Assembly (NCBI GenBank): GCA_037975125.1
Contig: CM075854.1
Coordinates: forward strand, 68,151,761 to 68,215,760
Direction of reading: 5' to 3'
Length of the DNA: 64,000 nucleotides
From: Latrodectus hesperus
Taxonomy: Eukaryota > Arthropoda > Arachnida > Araneae > Theridiidae
Positions 53,138-64,000 of this stretch are shown here, in pieces; positions within the stretch are counted from its first letter, which is position 1; each line of letters begins with the position of its first letter. The position numbers were made by a program, and so were the translations under genes. The notes under the pieces are model-generated. The model did no database searches. It was given only the letters and a program-made list of their open reading frames with translations, and was not told the DNA's origin.

Positions 53138-53261
53138 ATGAATAGAATGAATTGAAAGTTGAATAGAATAAGTTACCTTTAATCCACAGCAATATTTAAT
53201 TTGGTTATTTGAAGAGAATTAATGTAATTCAAAAAAATATAAAACTAGAGGACATGAAGTA

Positions 53262-53985
53262 CACTACTGGCCATTAAAATTGCTACACCAGGAAAGCAAC
53301 ACACCACACACGTGAAATTTGCATGACAGGTAGAACTTGCTGTGATATGCAAATGATTAGATTTTCAGCGCATTCATACAAAGCAGGCGACAGTAGTGAC
53401 ATCTACAATGTGAATAAAACCAGAGATTTGACAGCAGTTTTTTCATACTCAATTTTCGTTATAACGTTGTTTTCGGCAAAGAAAGTTGTTGCAATGCCTC
53501 GTGTAAGAAAAGAAATGCCGATCAGCATGTGTCTGACTTTGATCGAGGAAGGATTATAGCCTACCGGGATTGCGGTTTATCGTACCGCAATATTGCTGCT
53601 CGCGTCGGTCGAGACCCCATGACTGTAAGCAGAATATGGAATCGATGGGTTCAGGACAATCATACGGAACGTCATGCAGGATCTCAGCGACCCCGCATCA
53701 CTAACAGCAGAGAAGACAGACATCTTATCCGCATGGTCACAAGGGATCGTACAGCCACGTCACAAACCCGGAGACGAGAAATGGAGTCGTTTGCAAGACA
53801 ACAAATTTCTACTCGAACATTTCGACAACGTTTGCAGCAGCATGGATTGTCTGCACGGCGACCATGGCTTCGGCTACCATTGACGCTGCATCACAGACAG
53901 GAGCGCCTTCAATGGTGTGATCAGCGATGAACCTGGACGCGGGAATGGCATCACGTCATCTTTACAGATGAATCTCACACAATAA
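53262..53985 (+). mobile_element. Tc1-like DNA transposon, 3'-truncated
   Basis: The left end CACTACTGGCCATTAAAAT follows a TA (53260-53261) and matches the 41247 copy. The untranslated leader shares TGATATGCAAATGATTAGA with that copy. Recognisable sequence ends just after the first catalytic motif. No right inverted repeat is seen downstream. Confidence 0.8.
53494..53985 (+). pseudogene. Tc1-like transposase pseudogene
   Basis: ATG 53494 begins MPRVRK. A small indel shifts the frame, after which the main frame is open from about 53529: SDFDRGRIIAYRDCGLSYRN, IAARVGRDPMTVSRIWNRWV, RPRITNSREDRHLIRMVTRD, RTFRQRLQQHGLSARRPWLR, LQWCDQR, stop, TWTREWHHVIFTDES. The two helix-turn-helix halves of the DNA-binding domain are well preserved. 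Beyond FTDES homology is lost, so most of the DD34E catalytic domain is absent. It is the best-preserved of the five relics in its N-terminal half. Confidence 0.88.
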
Positions 53986-54117
53986 TTACACTAACGACAA
54001 TCATTTTCAAACGTAAAATACAAGATTGAAATGTCTGCATTTTATTTTGTATTTGTAACATTATAAATTAAAAATAGACTTTATTGCTTTTACAAGAATG
54101 AGATAAATTTTTCAGTT

Positions 54118-54505
54118 TTTTCATTTTTATTTATTTACTTTTATTTTTATTTATTTATTTATTTGTAGTCAGACCTTATTATTATAAAAAATTCAAAGTA
54201 AATTCTAATTTGCTCCGACATCATTTATGTGGACCAGCACTTTTCTATGCCTAGTCCAAAGCTGGACTACCAGTTAGATGGAGGCAACTGAGTCGGCGTT
54301 TTCGTAACTTGGAAACTAGAACTATACAAGACTTATAAATACTTGATTTTCAACACTTAGGGGTATTATCTCACTTGGTGGACATTACAACCTATTTAAT
54401 GTGGCCCAGCCGTCTTTAGTGAATACGATGGATTCTTCGGTTCAGTCGGGATTCGAACTTACTACCTTCCAATAATGAGATCGAGTCAACCAGGCCTACT
54501 CGTAG
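54118..54505 (-). repeat. tRNA-derived SINE, full-length-looking
   Basis: On the minus strand the head carries an A-box-like TGGTTGACTCG (+ 54482-54492) and B-box AAGTTCGAATCCC (+ 54448-54460). A roughly 280-bp body follows, ending in a (TTTA)-type tail at + 54120-54166. Body strings shared with the 11.7-kb relic support a family. A string GTTTCCAAGTTACGAAAACG lies in the central body. Such elements are transcribed by RNA polymerase III and moved by LINE enzymes in trans. Confidence 0.7.
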
Positions 54506-54511
54506 TTTGTA

Positions 54512-57399
54512 CTAACTAAAATTTTATCCAAACTACTTTTTCCCCTCATCCAAAATATTACCAGTCTTTAGGAGAAAAAAAAAAAAAAAAAAAAAACTTG
54601 GTCCTTTAATGCAACCGTAATGTCTTGTGAAAAGTAATCTTAAGGCTAAAGTATATTGAGGTATAAAAATTTTATTTAGAAACTACAGAAACACTCTTTA
54701 TAAATAATTAATCTTAACAACTTTTACCAAATTAAAGATTTCATGAAATAACTATTCATTTAAAATGAAATTTAAACTATACGTGATAAAAGCAAGTATA
54801 GTTGTGATTTGATGACTAATTAAGGGGAAATTGTTAAGTCGGAAGCAAAGAAAATTCAAAAGAGCAATTTAAATTGTGGATGAAAATAACAGAAAACTGT
54901 CTTGTATGAGAAAATTAAACGGTAAGGTTCTCATATTTCTTATTTTTCACCTAACTTTAACATCGAATTGCACAATTGTTTGCTTTTTGACTTCTGAACT
55001 TTAATGTTGGATGTAAACACTTCAGTACGAAATAGTTTAGTTTATTTGCTACTCTACACTACTGTTTGCACACGAAAGCTAATCCAGAAGTAATTTAAAA
55101 TTCAGGAAATTCCGAACCACTTGAAATACCTGAGCACGAAATTGGCACTATGAAGACAAAGCTCTCAGTAATTTAAAAGAAAAAAACATTAGTGCATGAA
55201 CATAGTAAATTAAGAATTCTAAAAGTCTATAGTTTTTCGCTTAGAATAAGAACTGATCATAACCTAGCAAACATTTATAAATTAAAGGATGAAAATACTA
55301 TTCTCTTTATTATATAGGGCATTATGTGAAGCTTATGTGTGTACATTTTTTCTTTGAGAAATCCAATATATGAACGTAGTAAGCTACACAGATTTTCAGT
55401 AATTCTCATTGGTGATGCTTAAATATGATTTAGTATATATGAAAAATCTTTTTGATTACTTCAACAACTTTATGCTTCTTTCGCAGCATTTACTAAAAAA
55501 TTTCTTACTTAAAATACATTAAATACAATCCAATACATTTGAAATCATTTTGGACCATTTTTCTTTAAATAAAGAGTATTTAAATTAATTAATTACATTT
55601 TCTATAAATAAGAAAATATAAAACCTTTTCTCCAAAACATTGAAAAGACAGTCAATCAAAGAAATGTTATATTGTAACTTGCACAAAAAACTAAGAAAAA
55701 ATTTGATCAAGTAAGTAATAATCAAGTATTCATTAACTTATTTAAAATAATTATTCATAGTTCAGTTGGATTTCTCAAGTATAAATATAATTAACAAAAT
55801 AAATATAAAATCTAATATATAAGGAATTAAGCCACATATATTCTAATAACTTATTTTGTATACTTATTCTTCGCTTTTGAGAGCAATGAATAAGCAAGAT
55901 ACCAACTAATTAAGTTAGATGCAATCACTGATGATTTTCAATATACTGGAATTTTGTTATTTTTATATTATAATATTTCAGAATTTTACAAATTGTTTTG
56001 GTTAGAGACTATTAATTAACTGCTTTGCTCTCAAAACTTAATTTAAATTCTTTAATCACACTAGAAGAATGTGGATCATTTAGGAGGAATGCAAAGGGGG
56101 GGCGAGGTAATGAAATTCTTATCGCATGTGTAAAGATTTCTGACTCTGACAAACAGCATGAAGATAAAGAATTTTGCAATCGACCTTCAAAACTTTAGAG
56201 GACGAATAAACATAGAATAATATATTAAAATGCACGTCAAATGCATGCGATCAAAAACAACGAAATCTGGAATATAGATTTTAGAAACTTGTGATGAAAG
56301 AGGAAATATTTTTACGTAATGTAATACTTGGAAAGAATCAAAATGTTTTTGTACATTAAAGTTACCTGGCTCACAAATTTTCACAATGGTCACTAAAAGT
56401 TTTTTTCCCTTAAACATTTGCTTTCTAGGAATATTTCAGATTCAATTTTAGATTTTCTAACTTATGTAATTACACAAAACGATAAACGTCTTAATTACAT
56501 AAAGACTATTGTATTCTCTATAGTTCTGTGGAATATTCTAATTAAAATTTAAATCTAAAATCATTTTTTCCTTGATTATAAAAATATTAAATTAATGATA
56601 AGTAGAAGGTAATTCACAATACTTAAAGCTAATAAAATACTCTTACTAGTTATTAAAAATTTTTTCTTGAATATCTACATGTTACAGTTATCCAAGTATA
56701 GCTCATTTCTTAAATCAGAGTACTTGGAATTCAAGTCATGTGAAATTAATAATTTAGTCCTGCATATCTCTCTTTTACTCATACAACACAGAAAACATAG
56801 AAATTCATAGAAATAAAACATAAAATTATGAAAGAATAATTTTTACGATTCAAATATTTTTATTTTTTTTAATAACATTTTTATTTTAATTTATTACTTT
56901 TTCATAAAAATTAGAATAATATTATTTTTTTTAAAAGTTATTTTTAATAATTCTAAAGAATATAACAATGAAGTGAACTAAATTTAGATATCATTCGATG
57001 GTAAAAGTTGAGTCACTACTAAAAATTAAGCATGAAATATATAGTTAAATCGAAAAAAATAGACAAGTAATAAGTTTATTAACATTAGTCAAAACAATAA
57101 AGTAATATAATTTATCTTTATTTTAGAAATAAAAGGAAAAATTATGCATGAAGATTAAAAAAAATATTAAATTTTCATGAATTACAAGATGACATTATAT
57201 AGCAGTCTTTATATAACGAAAGAAGTTTAAAGTATAAAAAATGACATTAAATGGGTTTTTGAGTAAACTTCATCAATAAAAATGATTCAAAACATACATA
57301 TACTAAATAAAGATCATACAAACATAAATACACATACACATAGTACGATTTAATTATGCTTTCTGTGAAATGACCAACCATCGCACAGTGTCATGTAAT
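54512..57399. other. AT-rich DNA, no gene supported
   Basis: Contains an A22 run at 54575-54596 and a G7 run near 56097-56103. Frames such as 56187-56417 (minus) lack recognisable domains. Confidence 0.5.
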
Positions 57400-57479
57400 A
57401 GCGATTCTTCTAATATAGCAATTTTCAGTTTCCCGTGAGAGTTGATGAGGGTAAGAAACCTATAAACATAACGCAGCCC

Positions 57480-58100
57480 AGGGTATTACATAATATCTTT
57501 GGTGGGAATCAAGCTGGAGGAATACGATGGTCATTCTATACTCCTATTCATTTCTATTTCCATTCAGGTGTCGTCGATATCCATTCTTTGAGGATGAGAC
57601 TTACCGTCCATTAAACGAAATAGTAATTGCTGCAATATTCAATCTTACATGGAGTCTAAGATGTCATCCGTTATCACACATCCAGAGCCGCGTTAGTAAA
57701 TTTGCAAATCGATACGATATTGCTACGAAATCTCGAACCTGAATTTACAGCTTCTAAATCAGAAAGCGTGGTGTTCTTGTAGCAGATCCTATGTTTCTTG
57801 TTCTGTCCAGATTTTTAAATACTAGTCATTGTGAATTTCATGGAAAATTTATCCATGAAAGAAATATTTTTTCTCTAATCAAATATAGCTCAGTTGATAT
57901 ATGATGAATATAAGGATATGCTGACACCACTTTAATGATGTCCATATGGATTGGTGCTAACATCCTATTACATAATGCCTTCTACACACATTGGATATTA
58001 TCTTACCACTATCTTTCTTCAGTCCTAGATGTCATATAAGTAAAGGCCATTCTTAGATTCAACTTAGGTACAACAGCAATATATCGAGTTTATATGGAGA
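57480..58100 (+). pseudogene. Gene-like patch, possibly an nrf-6/acyltransferase-3 relic
   Basis: Less AT-biased than its flanks. A 71-codon frame (57527-57742) includes PFFEDETYRPLNEIVIAAIF then NLTWSL. In another frame comes RKRGVLVADPMFLVLSRFLN, then, after shifts, MLTPL and MMSIWIGANILLHN. GxLxxDxxFxxSxFL followed by LTPxYMMxIWI is the order in nrf-6-like membrane acyltransferases. The NLTWSL piece would belong later in such a protein, so the order is not clean. The identification is tentative. The 64-codon frame at 58094 is not recognised. Confidence 0.25.
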
Positions 58101-58299
58101 ATCAACCTCTGAGTAATGGGACACAAGACAAATATTTTATATTTAGAGTTTTGTCCATGATCGTGAAACGAAGGAATGAAAAACACCAAAGAATCGGGAA
58201 ACGAATTTACCATTCATCTTCTGGAAGCCAATGGAACTCATTTTTCTTGAAAACAAATTGTGTCAGTCTTAAATATCTTTTCATCTAAGCTCACATACA

Positions 58300-59852
58300 T
58301 TTCAGGAAGCCTTGCTAAATGCTGACTATTTTTGGGATTCCTTTTTTATGTGTATTTCTTTATACGCACGAAACGGTAATTAGCTATAATGAATGTACTT
58401 TCATATTTACATCTAATTTGGCAACGAATTGCGTTTACTCTAACTCAAACTGAGCTCCGAAAAGTAGTGTTTTAATATGCATGCGTATAGCTTTTGAAAA
58501 TCAGTGTAATTAAAAACATATTTGAGTGTAAGTTTGATAAGAAATTTCCTTCTGTCAATATGAGTATAGATATAATTGCTTTGTTATAACGATTTTGATT
58601 TCTAATTTGAACTAGAACTCAAAAAAATTAATGACGAATGTAGTACGAACATTTTTGTACTACAATCTGTGGATTGCAGAACATTCACAAATATGAAATT
58701 ATTAAATGATCCACGAAAAAACTTTTGAAAGTAGAGATAATAGGAGGGATGATATAATCAAAAAGGGATACAATCAAGTTGTATCAAACAATACATATAA
58801 TCTTGTATTGTGGCTACAATGGCAGTATTTTGAGATTCGGTTGAAATTGATAATGTAAAAATTTAGAAAGAAGTTAAGATATATCGAAATACCCAACATA
58901 TTTATAATTGTACTTAAATAATATTTTCTGATTTTATTTATATTACACACCAAAAAGAGTTCTCCTTTTAAAGTTTTATTTAATAAAGTTAAGCTTTTTA
59001 TCAACTGTTCACACAGTTAAACTATTTTTATCAACAAGATGAGAAATTGGTTGTAAATTTTTAGATCTTTCATAAATTCGTCATTGCTTACTTCAGGACA
59101 TGCTGAATACCCATATAAATATAGTATATCAATTTGGGTTATTGACAGTAACGTAATTAAGCTTACTGATTTTACGCCACCATTTGTGGGGGCAAAAAAC
59201 ACATAAATATCAATGATACGACGAAAAATTTTTACACAACTAAGAATTAATAATACTTTATTTAAAACAATATTTAATATCTCTTAAAAGTCATTAAGTA
59301 ATATATTGGGATAACAATGATAATGCTCGAGGCAGAAAACGGTTAAATTATTCTTTCTAGAGAGAGAAAAGTTATTTTTCTAGTAAATGATGTGTTATTC
59401 GGTTAAATTATTCTGTACCACAGTATGTTCAATTAATTTGTTTCAAGACTATGTTTCACCCGTCATCAAGAAGCACTAAATTTAGTGTTTTTAAAGATAA
59501 TTGCTGAAGTAATTCTATTCGCCATTAAATTTTGCTCTAGCAAACATTTGCTTACTATAAACTATTTAATTAAAGTAGTCATAAGAAATGTAAACCAATT
59601 TGTTTTTTCAATCTATAATGGCCTTCACAACTTCATTACGAAATTCCTTAAGTTTCATTTAATAGACTTTTTTCTTTCTTTCTTTATTTTTTGGTTATAA
59701 TACCGCTTAACACTAGCTAAATGAACAGGGCCTTAAGTAATAAAACTGTGAGTGCTGACTCTGAAATTCTTAATGGCTTCCTAGAAATGTTTCGAATTAG
59801 ATCTCGGTAATTCAATCAATATAATTTCTTTGTTTACTGTTATTTCATTACA
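58300..59852. other. AT-rich DNA, nothing recognised
   Basis: CGGTTAAATTATTCT occurs twice, 60 bp apart (59339-59414). The frames present are short and unconvincing. Confidence 0.5.
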
Positions 59853-60250
59853 AGCTCCAGTGGCTCAGTAGCTTCACGTGAAGCATCATTTGCCTTGAAC
59901 AGTGGTTGGGAGGGTTACCACGTCCTACTCTCTCTACTTCACAGGGTTGTTGAAGCTCCGTGGGTTATGAACGTGTCCAGGTTAATATGTGACGTCCAAA
60001 GTCCTTCAGCTGGTGTAGCGTGGATATGGAGAGGAGGGTGCCAGCTCAGGTGTGACCTCGTCACCTGACAGTAGTTCAAAATTACGAGGCACTTGGTGTG
60101 ATGGGTGAGTGTTCCAAACCCGTTAACCTGAGGTACAGTCCGGTACTCGCCTTCCCCGCTATCTATGTATGTTATTCCATTGTAAACTATATCTAACTTG
60201 TAAATTTAACGTATGAGAGCCTGATAAAATAAAGTAATTATAAAAATAAA
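59853..60250 (+). repeat. tRNA-derived SINE
   Basis: Head with A-box-like TGGCTCAGTAG (59861-59871) and a decayed B-box region GGGTTACCACGTCC. Then a GC-rich body includes GGTGCCAGCTCAGGTGTGAC and GTTCAAAATTACGAGG, and the element ends in an A-rich AATAAAGTAATTATAAAAATAAA tail. I recognise this body as a SINE type common in spider genomes (from memory, not a search). The sharp GC contrast with the flanks marks the insertion. Confidence 0.75.
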
Positions 60251-63200
60251 TCATATTTTAATATATTAAAAAATACATCGTGAACTACTTGATCATTTCA
60301 TCGAAGAAAAATATTAAATACTGCTTCGTATCTCTTTAAATAAAAATCCTACTTCATTGTTTTTCTATAATAGTAAAATTACGGCTCCAAGATTAAAATA
60401 ACGAGAGTGAATGAAACTAATTTGTTAGTAGTAGTGATAAAACACAAAATAAGCGATTGAAATATCTTAAATTAAAAGAATATTTTATTACTGAAAAACC
60501 CATAAACCAAACAGTAAATGTAAGAAATTTTTTATTACTCCCGATCTAGATCAAAGTATGTAATATATTCTATAATATAGCATACTTTAATGTTAATTAA
60601 AAAATTGAGTTATTTCTGACCTTAAATGATGCAAACGTGTATTTAGATACTAGATTGATACGTAGAAAATCATTCTTAAACGTCTCGAATGTTAACTTGA
60701 ATGTTATAATGGAACTAAAAAGCCATAGAAGTGTTTCAATTTGTTGCAGATATTTATACGACATTTTGCGCTATCTTGTTGAAAACTGATTCCTCAAAGT
60801 TGTGTAATGATAAGTGAAATAAGCAACTGAGGAATGTTCTGAAAAATAAGCAAAAATAAAAATACTCTGATCATCTAATTTCTACAAAAGTTGATAGAGA
60901 ATGTTGTCAAATGGCGCTCTAGATGAATACGCTATTATGTCAGACTGCTTATTGCTTCACGTGAAAGGCAACATTTGCTTCGAAATCTTCAAACACGTAT
61001 GCAAATGGTGTCAGAGATTAAACTGACTTTGGAATCATCTTTATTGATAATAGTTTTCCCCTGAGTTATTATCCATAAAGTACCTCCATGTAAAAAATTT
61101 GAGATGTAATATTTTTACAAAATGGGAACTTCCGATGCAATATTAAAAGCAATAATTTCATTAAAATAAAACATTTATTGGAAATATACATCTTCAATTT
61201 CGAACCACATACAGACCTAATATAAATGCAACAAAACTTAGAATTCACTTATTGAGAACCAATTTAAAATAACATACGTAACTGTAAAATTTCCAAGATA
61301 TTTTTGTTAAATAATTAAATATAAAATTTGACAATTACTAATGAAAGCTCATACTACTTGCTATGATACTTTATGCCGAATATAAATGTTAATTTGAATT
61401 GACGATTTTATAAAATGCATATATTGATGTAACTATTAATTCTAAAATATTTTAAAATTTATTCATGGTAAAACAAACACTTGGAAATAGGTTTCGGATT
61501 TGAATGGAAACTCCTGTTTTCTTATTTGTATTAAACTAACAATTCAGTTGTGTGACTCTAGCAACCTATAACCCCCTCCCACTTATAGTGTATCTCATGG
61601 TATATTTCTCATAAGTATTATGAGATACACGCCTAGCCCAAGAGAATATGACTCTCAATTGTTTTTCCAAAATATAAATATTCCAAGAGAATACTCACTC
61701 TCAATCAGTCATAGAAATATTTGTGACAAATTGAAAATGCACAATATGAAGCCATATTTTGTCTTATCCAATATTTTAAAGGGTTTTCTGGGGCAAAGAA
61801 TTGGACATCTGAAGTTTTGACCAATATAAAGGACAGTTTACATCGTTTGTTATCAGAATTGACTCAAAATTTAAATTGATCTTGAATGCCACTATTATAT
61901 ATTCCATCATTATAGTATGTACTATATTTCGCATTTAGGTTAGAGTTAACACGGATTTTTTTCAGCATTAGTTGATCTGATATTTTAATCATTTGCTTAT
62001 ATTAATTTTACTGACTCACAAATGAAGTTTTGATGAATCCCAAAATATTTTCTGTGTGCATTTTCAATTTTTTCCCATTTTTCTTATTTTAACTAGTATT
62101 TTGTAATGCATAATTATCTACTGTGAAACGAGGCAGCAATTTCTATTGATAATCAAGTTGCTTATATGTTCATGTCTTTGTCACTGGTGAAAACACACTT
62201 ATCACGAGTTTTATCAGCTCAATAGCTTTGTTTGTCTCAGAAATGGATGTTAACAGATTCTTATCATATGATGATTTAATTACACGTGAGAGATAAATTG
62301 TGTTAATAAGCATGTGTTATAATTTATTAAAATATTCTATATTTTATTATAACGTTTTAATTAGTATTATATTGATCATAATAGTACAGAAATATACTAT
62401 TATAGCTCAATTTTACTCGGGTTTAGACTTCCTAGTTTTGAAGTTTGAAACTAGTTTGAAGTTTTGAAGTAGAAATTATAACTATTCAAGAAATGTTTTT
62501 ATGACATTTTTTTATTAGAACAACATTAACGTATTTAAAATACTTATAGTTAAAAATTTGCTAATTTCTTTCAGCATTTTATAGCGAAAACAGAATTACA
62601 CATTTTTGAGACTATTATAAAATTTTCTTAATTTTTATTAAATAGTATTTTGTATGTATTTTTAAACTAATAGCAAGCTTTTATTTATAAGTGAACAATA
62701 ATAACGAAAAAGTTATATGCTTTGTAATTCTGTTCCTAATGCAACTGGTTTTTCTAAATAATAATGTATACAAGTAATTATAATAGATAAATAAATAATC
62801 TCTTTCTAATAGCTTTTGTTACTAAGCACATTTCTTTTCGTCATACAAAATAAATATCTTGATAATTTTGGAAACATACGTCATTTTAATTAATTTTGCA
62901 TGTATGTCATAGAAAGAGCCTTCTCAAGCATATGTAATACATAAATACAATGCTATCAGGAGTCACAGAGGACTTAAAAACCATTTTAATTAAGAAGTGG
63001 GAACCATTATTCAATGGTTAATTGAAAAAGCTTTTCTCTCTAAGCTGAAATTAGACTATATTTCTGTGGTAAATAAACACGACATGTTTTCTTAAATAAA
63101 ATCTACACTCAAATTATGATATTCATAATGTGAAAGCTGGTGTTTTCAGCATGAGAATTATTCAAAGCAATGCATTTTTCAAACTTTAAAATTTACTTTA

Positions 63201-63464
63201 TACATAATTAGAAAAATTATTTCATTTTTTAAATTTTTATTCCTGCAGAAGATGCTAATTTATTACATATCTATTCTATACGAAACGCATTTTATCTATA
63301 CACATTTGCTGCATAACAGATGCAAAATTTACTATTTCATTATATTTTGAAACAATATTCGATTATATGGAGCTTCATTCTATTAAGCTGAAGAGTGTGC
63401 AATTTTCACAGAGAAACGATATTGATTAATTATATAAGAGTTCAATCTTATATAATTTATCGTT
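60251..63464. other. AT-rich DNA, nothing coding
   Basis: One 11-bp inverted repeat, GTGTATCTCAT / ATGAGATACAC, lies at 61588-61630 with a 21-nt loop. No genes or elements are supported. Confidence 0.5.
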
Positions 63465-63740
63465 GTGATTCGTTGTGCTCGCTGATGGTGGATAGAGAAA
63501 GTTGAATAAGTCGTGGGGTCTCAATGTCCTCTATGTGAAATGATATCTATGGGGTGGCAAGCCAAGTCTGGGGGTCTTCTGTTCGATTCCTGCTTATAAA
63601 TTATGAAGAACCACTCACTTTCTGGATACAAGATAGCATATACCCACTGGGTATCCCACATATAGATAAAATGGCACCACTTCCGCCCCTTATAGTGCTG
63701 AAAAGATGAAAAAGTTTAATAGCAGCTGGGCATTATAATA
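63465..63740 (+). repeat. Possible SINE or tRNA-like repeat relic
   Basis: A GC-richer block with GTTCGATTCCTGC (B-box-like, 63581-63593) after GGGTGGCAAGCCAAG. Downstream come CCACTGGGTATCCCACA and GCACCACTTCCGCCCC strings. A convincing A-box at the right distance is missing. It may be a different SINE family from the other copies. Confidence 0.35.
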
Positions 63741-64000
63741 ATCAGGTCCACTATTATAGTAAAATTTTTATTAAGATGAATCATTAATTCAATGAATTGT
63801 AAGAATGTGTGTGTCCATTAGTGATTTTATGATTTCCGAGATAGTGAATTTTGCATTTTGGTTCTCATAAACTTTGTCGAACTTAGGCATTTGATTTTAC
63901 TCATATTAAGCGAATTCGGTGTTTCTTTACTCCGTTATGTATGTTCAAGCATATTTAGTGTTGTTTACTGCATTATCTTTCTATTCCCAGTTTCTTTATG

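Noticed and set aside
54440..54500. tRNA gene suggested by A-box and B-box motifs
   Set aside because: No cloverleaf acceptor stem could be paired, and a SINE body with a tail follows, so it is a SINE head and not a tRNA gene.

Overview
The window is AT-rich animal nuclear DNA with spliced genes, long repeat-bearing introns, microsatellites and many decayed transposons. The one certain gene is a complete arginine kinase on the + strand. Its protein, its lack of a creatine-kinase-type specificity loop, and the accompanying Tc1-like and tRNA-derived SINE families point to an arthropod. A spider (possibly an orb-weaver) fits best, but that assignment rests on recall of repeat families and not on a search.

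Layout: 1-13.9 kb is intergenic DNA with two probable SINE relics (2.7 and 11.7 kb) and no gene I can support. At 13.9-14.43 kb there is a GC-richer promoter and 5' UTR with a CCAAT box, a TATA box and a possible GC-AG intron. From 14,433 to 38,572 six coding exons encode a 356-residue arginine kinase, with introns of about 12.3 kb, 0.15 kb, 7.6 kb, 0.5 kb and 2.55 kb. All splice sites are GT-AG and phase-consistent, and the catalytic residues fall at the same numbers as in Limulus arginine kinase. Poly(A) signals follow the stop codon.

From 41 to 54 kb lies a graveyard of Tc1-like DNA transposons: five decayed copies in both orientations, two with recognisable left ends beginning CACTGCTGGCCA or CACTACTGGCCA next to a TA. 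They are mixed with long (AC)n, (AT)n and (CG)n arrays and with several near-perfect inverted repeats (48.0-48.2, 50.2, 52.9 and 53.1 kb). A minus-strand tRNA-derived SINE with a (TTTA)-type tail sits at 54.1-54.5 kb and appears related to the 11.7-kb copy. The last 10 kb holds a weak, frameshifted gene-like patch (57.4-58.1 kb, perhaps an nrf-6/acyltransferase-3 relic), a clear SINE at 59.85-60.25 kb and a possible SINE at 63.5 kb.

Functionally, arginine kinase is the only gene at work here: it buffers ATP by reversible phosphorylation of arginine. Nothing in the window amounts to a new multi-gene system. The most unexplained signals are the hairpin at 50.2 kb flanked by near-identical 9-bp direct repeats, the triple hairpin cluster at 48.0 kb, and the paired E-boxes and duplicated block inside arginine kinase intron 1.
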